A DNA stretch of 14,289 nt, from NCBI GenBank assembly GCA_003453695.1, contig DMNK01000063.1, positions 2,749 through 17,037 of the forward strand. Reading direction: 5' to 3'. The stretch's first letter is position 1; the number at the start of each line of letters is the position of its first letter. The translations under genes and the position numbers were made by a program. Below, in pieces: positions 6,503 to 13,863 of this stretch. The notes below the pieces were generated by a model. That model ran no database searches and was not told the origin of the DNA. It saw nothing but the letters and a program-made list of their open reading frames with translations. This stretch comes from Acidimicrobiaceae bacterium. Lineage in GTDB: Bacteria; Actinomycetota; Acidimicrobiia; Acidimicrobiales; UBA8190.

Positions 6503-7225
6503 ATGCTCGAACTCGCCATTCTCGGCCTGCTCGGCGAGCAGGAGTTGCACGGATACGAGATCCGCAAGCGCCTCCGTGAGGAGCTCGGCTTCTTCTCCCC
6601 GGTGTCCTTCGGCTCGTTGTACCCGGCGCTGTCGCGTCTCGAGCACTCCGGAGCCGTGGTGAGCGCCGAGGAACCGGGTGATCCGGCCCCGGCCGCGCCC
6701 ATGACCGGATCGCTGAGCGGCGAACGGGCAGCGCTGCGCTCCCGGCGCAGCGCCGGGAGCCGTGGCCGGCGGGGTCGCAAGGTGTATCGCATCACCGACG
6801 AGGGGCGCCGGCAGTTCGCGGCGCTGTTGGACGGCAACGAGCGCGACGCCGGCGCCGATGACGCCCGCAGCTTCGGGCTGCGCCTGGCCTTCGCCCGCTA
6901 CCTCCCACCGGCGGCCCGGCTCCGGCTGCTGGAGCGGCGCCGGGCCCAGCTGGTGCAGCGACTCGACGAGGTGCGCCAGGCCACCGTCACCGGCCGCCGC
7001 GCCCTCGATCCCTACGCCCGGTCCGTGGTGGAGCACGCCGCCGAATCGACCGAGCGCGACATCTCCTGGCTGGATCGCCTCATCGCCGCCGAGCGAGGGC
7101 CCTCGACGCCGCCCGCCGGCGGCGGTCCCGGGGCCGGCCTCAGCACCCTGGCCCCGCCTGGTGGCGTGTCTCCCGATCTCGAAGGTTCACTGATCAACGT
7201 CAATACGGAAGGAAGCAACCGATGA
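6503..7225 (+). CDS. PadR family transcriptional regulator upstream of ino1
   Basis: A 240-residue protein. Residues 1-110 are the PadR winged helix: [24 protein letters not shown] (1-24), the recognition region [16 protein letters not shown] (35-50), and the wing [18 protein letters not shown] (92-109). The C-terminal half (120-197) is mostly helical with the charged [16 protein letters not shown], as expected for the PadR dimerisation domain. An unusual insert of about 35 residues (57-91), rich in Pro/Ala then Arg/Ser, lies in the wing. The ATG at 6503 is preferred over in-frame codons from 6416 because AGGTGA lies 7 nt upstream and family members begin with '[10 protein letters not shown]'. 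Its stop overlaps the ino1 start as ATGA. The homologue Rv0047c also neighbours ino1. It likely represses its own operon through the palindrome at 6427-6438. Confidence 0.92.
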   Translation: MLELAILGLLGEQELHGYEIRKRLREELGFFSPVSFGSLYPALSRLEHSGAVVSAEEPGDPAPAAPMTGSLSGERAALRSRRSAGSRGRRGRKVYRITDEGRRQFAALLDGNERDAGADDARSFGLRLAFARYLPPAARLRLLERRRAQLVQRLDEVRQATVTGRRALDPYARSVVEHAAESTERDISWLDRLIAAERGPSTPPAGGGPGAGLSTLAPPGGVSPDLEGSLINVNTEGSNR

Positions 7226-8319
7226 GCAAGGTCCGGGTGGCGATCGCCGGAGTGGGCAACTGCGCCAGCTCCCTGGTCCAGGGGGTGGAGTTCTACCGGG
7301 GGGCCGATCCCGAGGAGACGGTTCCCGGCCTGATGCACGTGCTCCTGGGCGGCTACCACGTGGGCGACGTGGAGTTCGTGGCCGCCTTCGACGTGGACGC
7401 CACCAAGGTCGGGGTGGACCTGTCCAAGGCCATCTGGGCCGGGCACAACAACACGATCCGGTTCGCCCAGGTGGGGCATCTGGACGTGACCGTGCAGCGG
7501 GGCCCCACCTTCGACGGTCTGGGGTCCTACTACCGAGACACCGTCGACGAGTCACCGGCCGAAGCGGTCGACGTGGCCGAGGCCCTGCGCCAGGCCCGTG
7601 CCGACGTGCTCGTGAGCTACCTCCCTGTCGGCTCCGAGGAGGCCCAGCGCCACTACGCCCAGGCCTGCCTCGACGCCGGCGTCGCCTTCGTGAACGCCAT
7701 CCCGGTCTTCATCGCCAGCGATCCCGTGTGGGCCCGCAAGTTCCGCGACGCCGGGGTCCCCATCGTGGGAGACGACATCAAGAGCCAAGTGGGGGCGACG
7801 ATCGTCCACCGGGTGCTCACAAGGCTGTTCGAGGACCGGGGGCTGGCCCTCGACCGCACCTACCAGCTCAACTTCGGCGGGAACATGGACTTCAAGAACA
7901 TGCTGGAGCGCCAGCGACTGCAGTCGAAGAAGGTGTCGAAGACCCGGGCGGTCACGAGCCAGGTGGAGAACTACGTGCTCGACGCCGACGACGTCCACAT
8001 CGGCCCCTCCGACCACGTCCCCTGGCTGGCCGACCGGAAGTGGGCCTACATCCGCCTGGAGGGGCGCAACTTCGGCGACGTGCCGCTCAACGTGGAGCTC
8101 AAGCTCGAGGTGTGGGACTCACCCAACTCGGCGGGGGTGATCATCGACGCCGTCCGTTGCGCCAAGATCGCCCTCGACCACGGCCACGGCGGGCCCCTCC
8201 TCGGCCCGTGCGCCTACTTCATGAAGTCGCCCCCCGTGCAGTTCCACGACGACGAGGCCCACGACATGGTGGAGGCCTTCGCCGCCGGGTCGCTCGGGCC
8301 GAGCTGGCCGGCCGACTGA
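7222..8319 (+). CDS. ino1: Inositol-3-phosphate synthase (Ino1, actinobacterial type)
   Basis: A 365-residue enzyme that converts glucose 6-phosphate to 1D-myo-inositol 3-phosphate using NAD. In actinobacteria this is the first step to phosphatidylinositol and mycothiol. The N-terminal nucleotide-binding strand-turn is [18 protein letters not shown] (4-21). Family hallmarks follow: VSYLPVGSE (131-139), [11 protein letters not shown] (183-193), [11 protein letters not shown] (217-227) and [11 protein letters not shown] (295-305). The catalytic lysine region is intact as far as can be judged. Length matches the M. tuberculosis enzyme Rv0046c (about 367 residues). The ATG at 7222 has AAGGA 8 nt upstream and overlaps the PadR stop (ATGA), so the two genes are translationally coupled. 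The stop is 9 bases from the stop of convergent pcnA. Confidence 0.97.
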   Translation: MSKVRVAIAGVGNCASSLVQGVEFYRGADPEETVPGLMHVLLGGYHVGDVEFVAAFDVDATKVGVDLSKAIWAGHNNTIRFAQVGHLDVTVQRGPTFDGLGSYYRDTVDESPAEAVDVAEALRQARADVLVSYLPVGSEEAQRHYAQACLDAGVAFVNAIPVFIASDPVWARKFRDAGVPIVGDDIKSQVGATIVHRVLTRLFEDRGLALDRTYQLNFGGNMDFKNMLERQRLQSKKVSKTRAVTSQVENYVLDADDVHIGPSDHVPWLADRKWAYIRLEGRNFGDVPLNVELKLEVWDSPNSAGVIIDAVRCAKIALDHGHGGPLLGPCAYFMKSPPVQFHDDEAHDMVEAFAAGSLGPSWPAD

Positions 8320-8322
8320 GGC

Positions 8323-8338
8323 GTCCTCCTAGGAGGAC
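8323..8338. terminator. Perfect 16-bp palindrome at the ino1/pcnA convergence
   Basis: GTCCTCCTAGGAGGAC reads identically on both strands. It begins 4 bases after the ino1 stop and contains the pcnA TAG stop (8331-8329) at its centre. It can fold as a 6-bp stem with a CTAG loop on either transcript. No T-run follows on either side. It could act as a compact bidirectional terminator or a transcript-end stabiliser. Confidence 0.45.
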
Positions 8339-9735
8339 CCGGGCCGGGAGCGCCACCAGCCGTCGAGGCGGCGGCGCACCTCGTCCTGGCCGAGCGGGCC
8401 CTCCTCCAGGCGGAGCTCCAGCAGAAAGGCGAGCGCCTCCCCCACGAGCGGCCCGGGAGGGATCCCGAGCTGTTCCATGACCTGGGTCCCGTCCAGCTCG
8501 GGCCGGATGGCGTCCAGCTCCTCCTGGGCGCGCAGCTCCTCGATGCGCGCCACGAGCTCGTCCATGCGCCGCCCCAAGGCCTTGGCGCGGGCAGGGTTGC
8601 GGGTGGTGCAGTCGGAGCGGGTGAGCTCGTTCAACCGGTCCAGCAGGGGCCCGGCGTCGCGCACGTAGCGCCGGACGGCCTTGTCGGTCCAGCCCAGGCG
8701 GTAGGTGTGGAAGCGCAGGTGCAGCTCCACCAGCCGCACCACCACGTCGGTGTCGTCGTTGGAGTAGCGCAGTGCCTCGAGACGCTCGCGGGCCATGCGC
8801 GCCCCCACCACCTCGTGGTGGTGGAACGTCACGCCACCGGGCCCGAAGGCCCGGGTGCGGGGTTTCCCGATGTCGTGCAGCAACGCGGCCAGGCGCAGCA
8901 GGCGGTCCGGGCTCGTCTTGTCCACCACGGCGAGGGTGTGGGCCAGCACGTCCTTGTGCCGGTGGATGGGGTCCTGCTCCAGCGCCAGCGCCGGCAGCTC
9001 GGGCAGGAACCGGGCGGCCAGGCCGGTCCGTACCGCGAACCACAGCCCCGGTGACGGCTTCGAGACGACGAGGAGCTTGTCGAGCTCGTCTCGGATGCGC
9101 TCGGGCGACACGATGGTGAGGCGCTCGGCCATCTCGTGGACGGCCGCCACCAGCGCCTCGTCGGGCACGAGACCCAGGCCGGCGATGAAACGGGCCGCCC
9201 GCAACATGCGCAGCGGGTCGTCGGCGAACGACACGTGGGGGTCGAGAGGGGTGCGCAACCGGCGCGCCCCCAGGTCGTCGAGGCCGCCATAGGGGTCGAT
9301 CAGCTCGAGGGCGGGCACGGAGAGGGCCATGGCGTTCACCGTGAAGTCCCGGCGGGAGAGGTCGACCTCCAGCGAGTCGCCGAAGGCGACCTCGGGCTTG
9401 CGCGACTCGGGCAGGTAGCTCTCGGCCCGATGCGTGGTGATCTCGTAGCGCCGGCCGCCCTCGGCCGCCCCCACCGTGCCGAAACGCTTGCCCTGCAGCC
9501 ACACCGACTCCGCCCAGCCCCGCACGATGGCTTCGGTCTCGTCGGGGAGGGCGTCGGTGGTGAGGTCGAAGTCCGTCGGCCCGGCATCGGCGTCGACGCC
9601 GTCGCCGGACGGCCGCGCCACGATGGCGTCGCGCACCGATCCGCCCACCAGGTAGAGGCGGTGGCCGGCTTCGGCGAAACGCGCCGCCAACTCGCCGGTG
9701 GCGTCGAGCAGCGGATGCACGCGGGCGGGGATCAC
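8329..9735 (-). CDS. pcnA: CCA tRNA nucleotidyltransferase
   Basis: A 468-residue class II CCA-adding enzyme that builds or repairs the 3' CCA end of tRNAs from CTP and ATP. From the GTG start it shows LVGGSVRD (29-36), the metal-binding TDFDLTTDA with D55 and D57 (54-62), RRDFTVNAMA (128-137) and DDPLRMLRAARF (172-183), the template-binding region. An HD domain follows with H266 and HD at 287-288 (AALLHDIGKP), as in the actinobacterial Rv3907c (PcnA). The frame extends upstream to 9903, but those residues are low-complexity and would run into the divergent gene. The GTG at 9735 puts the nucleotidyltransferase fold at the usual distance and has TACCCT exactly 8 nt before it, so the message is probably leaderless. 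CTG/GTG-type starts make the exact N-terminus slightly uncertain. Confidence 0.95.
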   Translation of the reverse strand: MIPARVHPLLDATGELAARFAEAGHRLYLVGGSVRDAIVARPSGDGVDADAGPTDFDLTTDALPDETEAIVRGWAESVWLQGKRFGTVGAAEGGRRYEITTHRAESYLPESRKPEVAFGDSLEVDLSRRDFTVNAMALSVPALELIDPYGGLDDLGARRLRTPLDPHVSFADDPLRMLRAARFIAGLGLVPDEALVAAVHEMAERLTIVSPERIRDELDKLLVVSKPSPGLWFAVRTGLAARFLPELPALALEQDPIHRHKDVLAHTLAVVDKTSPDRLLRLAALLHDIGKPRTRAFGPGGVTFHHHEVVGARMARERLEALRYSNDDTDVVVRLVELHLRFHTYRLGWTDKAVRRYVRDAGPLLDRLNELTRSDCTTRNPARAKALGRRMDELVARIEELRAQEELDAIRPELDGTQVMEQLGIPPGPLVGEALAFLLELRLEEGPLGQDEVRRRLDGWWRSRPGSS

Positions 9736-9743
9736 CGGCGCCG

Positions 9744-9749
9744 AGGGTA
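9744..9749 (-). promoter_or_regulatory. Candidate -10 element (TACCCT) for leaderless pcnA transcript
   Basis: On the minus strand TACCCT (9749-9744) is followed by 8 bases, the palindrome CGGCGCCG, and then the GTG start at 9735. There is no Shine-Dalgarno sequence. Hexamer and spacing match those before DUF5318. Confidence 0.5.
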
Positions 9750-9825
9750 GCGGTGCGCGGCGACAGGTCCCGTCGATGTCCGGCGTGGACGCGGCCGCAG
9801 CCCCGGATGGCGCGGTACCCGGCTG

Positions 9826-9831
9826 TAGCGT
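9826..9831 (+). promoter_or_regulatory. Candidate -10 element (TAGCGT) for leaderless DUF6049 transcript
   Basis: TAGCGT is followed by 8 bases and then the ATG at 9840, with no Shine-Dalgarno sequence. Together with the pcnA element it lies in a 104-bp divergent spacer. This argues for 9840 rather than the in-frame ATG at 9807 as the start. Confidence 0.5.
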
Positions 9832-9839
9832 GCTTCGCC

Positions 9840-11945
9840 ATGGGCAGGCCCGTGTTCGCCCTCGCCCTGGCGGCTGCCGGTGCGACCCTCCTGGCAGGCG
9901 CACCCGCCGGGGCTCGGGGCGTCTCGCCCCCCGCCCACCTGGCGGCGGGCGGCTCCTCGAGCGGCGGCCCGGCGCTGACGCTGTTGTCGCAGTCGCCCTG
10001 GGTGGGCCCCGGGCAGTCCATGCAGCTCCGCCTCGGCCTGGGCGGCGCGCCGGCGTCGGCGGCGTCGATCACCTTCACGCTGTTCTCGCACCTCACGAGC
10101 CGCTCGGCCTTCGCCGAGACGGCGGGCGGCACGGCGGTCGGCAACTCTCTCGGCTCGTCGACGGTGCAGGCATCCACGCTTGCCCCCGATCCCCAGGGCG
10201 GCGTGGACGTCACCGTGCCGGTCGAGAGCGGGGACGCGGCGGCGGCGGGGACGGGGGCGTTCACCGCCAATCTCGACTGCGCGGCGGGGAGCTGTGGCGG
10301 TGTGTACCCGCTGCGCGTGCAACTGTCGGTGGCAGGGGGCACCCGCACCAGCCTCATCACCTATCTCGTGTACGCCAACCCTCCTGCCGACACCCAGCGT
10401 CTGCGCCTGGCACTGGTGATGCCGCTGTCGCTGCCCCTGGGCGGGCCCGGGCGCGCCGTGCCCCAGGTGCAGGACACCGCCCTCGACACGCTCGACAACC
10501 TCGATGAAGCCATGAGTGCCCACTCGGCTGCGCCCCTCACCCTCTATCCCGAGCCGGCCTCGGTCGCCGCCCTGGCGGCCTCCTCCCACCCCAAGGCCAA
10601 ATCCGCCTTGGCCGGCCTGCAGTCGCTCTCGGGGCAGCCCGGCCGGCAGGTCCTGACCGGCCCGTACGTGCCCGTGGACCCCGACGCCCTCAGTGCGGCC
10701 GGGCTCGAGGGCGAGCTGGTCCAGCAGGTGCGCCGAGGTGGGCAGGCCCTGGCCCCGCTGCGGGGCGGGGGCCGGACGTGGGTGGTGCCGGGCCCGATCA
10801 CCGCCTCGTCGGTGTCGGCGGTGGAGTCCCTCGGCTACGACCGGCTGGCGCTGCCGGTGAGCGACGTCGTCCAGGGAGGCGGCCCCTCGCTCACCATCAC
10901 CCAGCCCTTCACGCTCAGCGCCGGGCGGGGGGTCACGGCGACGGCGGCCGAGATGGACGGCGAGCTGGCTTCCGACATGGCCGCCGGCACGGGCGGCACC
11001 ACCTTCCTCGCCGCCTACCGCATGCTCGCCGACCTGGCCCTCGTCTACTACGAGCAGCCCAACGCCCTGTCGCCTCGTGGCGTGCTCGTCCTGCCCTCGG
11101 CCGGAGCCTTGCCCGCTGCCGGCTTCGTCGACACCGTGCTGGCCGCCCTGGGCACCGACCCGCTGGTGGCGCCCGTGACGGTCGACCAGCTCTTCACCGA
11201 CGTCCCCACCGCCCCGAGCACGCGACGCCTGGCGTCAGCCTCGAGCTCGTCCTCGCTCCCGGCCAAGCAGATCCGGGACGGACGCGCCCGGCTGATGGCG
11301 TTCTCCACGGCCGTCGATGCCGCCGCCGCCCCGGTGGTGAGGAGCCTCGACGACCTGCTGTTGTCGTCGGAGAACAGTCAGCTGCGCGCCGCCCAGCAGC
11401 AGCAGGCGGTCGCCGCCTTCACCGGAGCGCTCTCGGGCGAGCTGCACACCGTCTCTATTCGCGCCGACACCATCAAGCTGACGTCGACGGCGGCCAAGGT
11501 GCCCATCACCATCACCAAGCAGTCGGCCTACGGCGTCACCGCCGTCCTCCGGATCAGCGGCGACAAGGTGGTCTTCCCGGCCGGAGCCGCCCAGGACCCG
11601 GGCCCGGTGTGCCGCTCGCCCTCGGTGCGCAGCTCGGCGGGCCGGTCCACCTTCTCGTGCGTGGCCGCCATCGGCCACGCCACCAACGCCGTGTACGTCG
11701 ACATGCGGGCCCGGGCCACAGGCGACTTCCGCCTCGTGGTCACCCTGACGAGCCCGAGCGGAGGCCTGGTCCTCGCCACCACCCATGTCACCGTGCACTC
11801 CATGTCGACGTCGCTCGTGGCCGTGGGGCTGTCCCTGGCGGCGTTGTTGGTACTCCTCGTGTGGTGGGGGCGCACCTGGTGGCGCCGGCACCCCCCGGGG
11901 CGCGGTGCGCACGTCCGACGCCGCCAGCCTTCACAAGTCGCGTGA
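9840..11945 (+). CDS. DUF6049 / Rv3909-like exported protein with C-terminal membrane anchor
   Basis: A 701-residue protein. It starts with a signal peptide (MGRPVFALALAAAGATLLAGAP, with the first arginine then a hydrophobic run; likely cleavage near 'AGA'). The long extracytoplasmic part is rich in Ala, Ser, Thr and Gly. A single membrane segment (about 659-676, SLVAVGLSLAALLVLLVW) and a short Arg-rich cytoplasmic tail end the protein. The region before the anchor (SAYGVTAVLRISGDKVVFP and following) looks like a beta-rich domain. Position between pcnA and murJ matches Rv3909, which I recall as DUF6049. No enzymatic function is known; the locus suggests a cell-envelope role with MurJ. The stop overlaps the murJ GTG start as GTGA. 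Start 9840 is supported by the signal peptide and the -10 element. Confidence 0.85.
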   Translation: MGRPVFALALAAAGATLLAGAPAGARGVSPPAHLAAGGSSSGGPALTLLSQSPWVGPGQSMQLRLGLGGAPASAASITFTLFSHLTSRSAFAETAGGTAVGNSLGSSTVQASTLAPDPQGGVDVTVPVESGDAAAAGTGAFTANLDCAAGSCGGVYPLRVQLSVAGGTRTSLITYLVYANPPADTQRLRLALVMPLSLPLGGPGRAVPQVQDTALDTLDNLDEAMSAHSAAPLTLYPEPASVAALAASSHPKAKSALAGLQSLSGQPGRQVLTGPYVPVDPDALSAAGLEGELVQQVRRGGQALAPLRGGGRTWVVPGPITASSVSAVESLGYDRLALPVSDVVQGGGPSLTITQPFTLSAGRGVTATAAEMDGELASDMAAGTGGTTFLAAYRMLADLALVYYEQPNALSPRGVLVLPSAGALPAAGFVDTVLAALGTDPLVAPVTVDQLFTDVPTAPSTRRLASASSSSSLPAKQIRDGRARLMAFSTAVDAAAAPVVRSLDDLLLSSENSQLRAAQQQQAVAAFTGALSGELHTVSIRADTIKLTSTAAKVPITITKQSAYGVTAVLRISGDKVVFPAGAAQDPGPVCRSPSVRSSAGRSTFSCVAAIGHATNAVYVDMRARATGDFRLVVTLTSPSGGLVLATTHVTVHSMSTSLVAVGLSLAALLVLLVWWGRTWWRRHPPGRGAHVRRRQPSQVA

Positions 11946-13816
11946 GCCGCACCTCTTTCCACCGCTACACGGGCGTGATGGCGGCCGGCACGACGCTGTC
12001 GCGCATCACCGGCCTGCTGCGGCTGGTGGCGCTCGTCTACGCCGTGCACTTCGCCACGCTGGCCGACGCCTACAACCTGGCCAACACCCTTCCCAACGTT
12101 GTGCACGACGTGGTGCTGGGCGGCATCGTCTCGGCCACCTTCCTGCCTGTGTTCGTGGCCCACCTGGCGGGACGGGCCGAGGACGAGGCCTGGGAGGCCA
12201 TCTCGGCGGTGGTGAGCGTGTCGGTCGTCGTCATCGTGCTCGCCTCCCTCGCCTTTCTGATCGCGTCGCCGTTCATCATCGACGCCATGACGGCGTTCAA
12301 CCATTCGTCGAACGCCGCCCAGGAACGCACCGTGGCCGAGCAGCTGCTGGTGCTCTTCGTGCCGCAGCTCGCCTGTTACGGCTGCATCAGCGTGGCCACG
12401 GCCCTCTTGAACGCCCGCCGCCGTTTCGGCCCGCCCACCTTCGTGCCCATCGCCAACAACGTCGTACTCATCGTCGTGCTCGTCGCCTTCGGGCTTTGGG
12501 TGCGCAATCCCACCCTGGGCGGGGTCTACGACCACCGGAGCCAGCTCTACGTGCTCGGGCTCGGGACCACCCTGGGTGTGGTGATGCAGCTCGTCTTCTT
12601 GTTGCCCAGCCTGCGGCGGGCCGGACTGCAGCTGCGCTGGTACCCGCGCCTGCACCACCCGGCCGTGCACCGGATCGTCGCGCTGTCGGGATGGACGGTG
12701 GGCCTGGTCCTCGCCAACCAGGTGGCGCTCGTCGTGGTGCTCGCCCTGTCGGTGCACGTCGGGTCCGGCGCCGTCACCGCCTACACCTACGCATGGGCCT
12801 TCTTCCAGCTCCCCTACGGCGTGGTGGCGGTGTCGATCATGAGCGCGTCCGCCCCCGAGCTGGCGGCGCGTTGGACGACCGGCGACATGGACGGGTTCCG
12901 GCGCCGGATGGACCTGTCGCTGCGCTCGATGCTGGCGGTCGTCATCCCCGTCGCCGCCGCCATGGTCGTGCTGGCCCGGCCGCTGCTGGCCCTGCTCGGC
13001 CACCTCATCGGCCATCCCGGCGCCACGGGCACGACGGCAGTGGCCCTGGCCATGTTGAGCCTGGGCCTGCCCGGCTTCTGCGTCTTTCTGTACGTGGTCC
13101 GGGTCCTGCAGTCCACCCAGGACCTGCGTTCGGCCTTCTGGCTGTACGCGCTCGAGAACACCCTCAACATCGCCCTGGCCCTCGCCCTGGCCGGGCCGCT
13201 CGGCGTGCGCGGCATCATGTTGTCGATCGCCATCGCCTACACGGTGGCGGCTCTCGTCGGGTTGTCGCACCTGCGGCGGCGTCTCGGCGGTCTCCAGACC
13301 GAGCGGGTGGCCCGCCCGGTGGGGCGCGCCGCCGCCGCCACGGTGGTGCTCGTGGCGGGGACCGTGCTCGGCAGCAGCATCTCGGCCAGCGAGACCATCG
13401 CCGCGCTCTTGGGACGGCTGCTCCTCGGCACGGCGGCCGGCCTCGCCGGCTACTTCCTGGGTGCCGCCGCGCTGGTGGCCTGGCACGAGCGGCGGAGGCG
13501 CCGGCAGCGCCCGGGTGGAGGGGCCCCGGCTCTGGACGCGCACGCCGAAGCGCTCGCCGATGCGCACGCCGACGAAGAGCGACCGGCCGACACGGAGGAG
13601 ACCGTTCCCGGCTCATCTGGTCGGAACGAGCGTCGGGCACGGCGGCGTCCGCTTCGTTCGGACGCGCCCCGGCGCGCCCGTCGTCGTCCCGGCCCCCCGC
13701 CGCCGCCAGAGCCGTTGCCCCCGGCAGGACGGCCGCCCCTGCGGCCCACTCGCCTCGGCCCCACGCTGCCACCGGGAGGGTCGGGCGACGGCGAGCGTGG
13801 CAGACTCGACCCCTAG
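11942..13816 (+). CDS. murJ: MurJ/MviN lipid II flippase with disordered C-terminal tail
   Basis: A 624-residue polytopic membrane protein of the MurJ/MviN family, which flips lipid II across the membrane for peptidoglycan synthesis. The opening TLSRITGLLRLVALVYAVHF (18-37) and ADAYNLANTLPNVV (41-54), then GGIVSATFLPVF, matches the family. Compared with E. coli MurJ, R18, R24 and D39 correspond to R21, R27 and D42, while R52 is replaced by H55. I recall other actinobacterial members also lacking that arginine. About 13-14 membrane segments run to about residue 513. Residues 514-624 are a hydrophilic tail, first acidic (AHAEALADAHADEE), then Arg/Pro-rich. Mycobacterial MviN instead carries a pseudokinase domain, absent here. 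The GTG at 11942 overlaps the preceding TGA; no Shine-Dalgarno sequence is seen, so coupling is likely. Confidence 0.95.
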   Translation: MSRTSFHRYTGVMAAGTTLSRITGLLRLVALVYAVHFATLADAYNLANTLPNVVHDVVLGGIVSATFLPVFVAHLAGRAEDEAWEAISAVVSVSVVVIVLASLAFLIASPFIIDAMTAFNHSSNAAQERTVAEQLLVLFVPQLACYGCISVATALLNARRRFGPPTFVPIANNVVLIVVLVAFGLWVRNPTLGGVYDHRSQLYVLGLGTTLGVVMQLVFLLPSLRRAGLQLRWYPRLHHPAVHRIVALSGWTVGLVLANQVALVVVLALSVHVGSGAVTAYTYAWAFFQLPYGVVAVSIMSASAPELAARWTTGDMDGFRRRMDLSLRSMLAVVIPVAAAMVVLARPLLALLGHLIGHPGATGTTAVALAMLSLGLPGFCVFLYVVRVLQSTQDLRSAFWLYALENTLNIALALALAGPLGVRGIMLSIAIAYTVAALVGLSHLRRRLGGLQTERVARPVGRAAAATVVLVAGTVLGSSISASETIAALLGRLLLGTAAGLAGYFLGAAALVAWHERRRRRQRPGGGAPALDAHAEALADAHADEERPADTEETVPGSSGRNERRARRRPLRSDAPRRARRRPGPPPPPEPLPPAGRPPLRPTRLGPTLPPGGSGDGERGRLDP

Positions 13817-13863
13817 CCCAGGGCGGGGGTGGGGGGCCGCTCGTCGACCGACAGGGAGAGCCG
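13817..13863 (+). other. Short G-rich leader between murJ and the DegV gene
   Basis: This 47-base spacer holds three close runs of 3, 5 and 6 G (about 13820-13837) and then GGGAGAG, a ribosome-binding site 3-4 nt before the DegV ATG at 13864. No hairpin terminator is evident, so read-through from murJ is possible. Confidence 0.45.

Noticed and set aside
8219..10360. A 713-codon minus-strand open frame overlapping pcnA, the divergent spacer and the start of DUF6049
   Set aside because: It is the out-of-frame shadow of pcnA in GC-rich DNA. The translation is Arg/Pro/Gly/Ala low complexity without domains, while pcnA in another frame has all its catalytic motifs.
11528..13567. A 679-codon minus-strand open frame antisense to DUF6049 and murJ
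   Set aside because: The translation is dominated by His, Arg, Gly and Glu with no hydrophobic core or motif, and it is opposite the well-supported murJ.
13481..13816. MurJ tail as a frameshift artefact
   Set aside because: The tail could be spurious, but the frame stays open through a single TAG stop and neither other plus-strand frame gives a recognisable MurJ-related domain. I keep it as real with caution and flag it as a finding.
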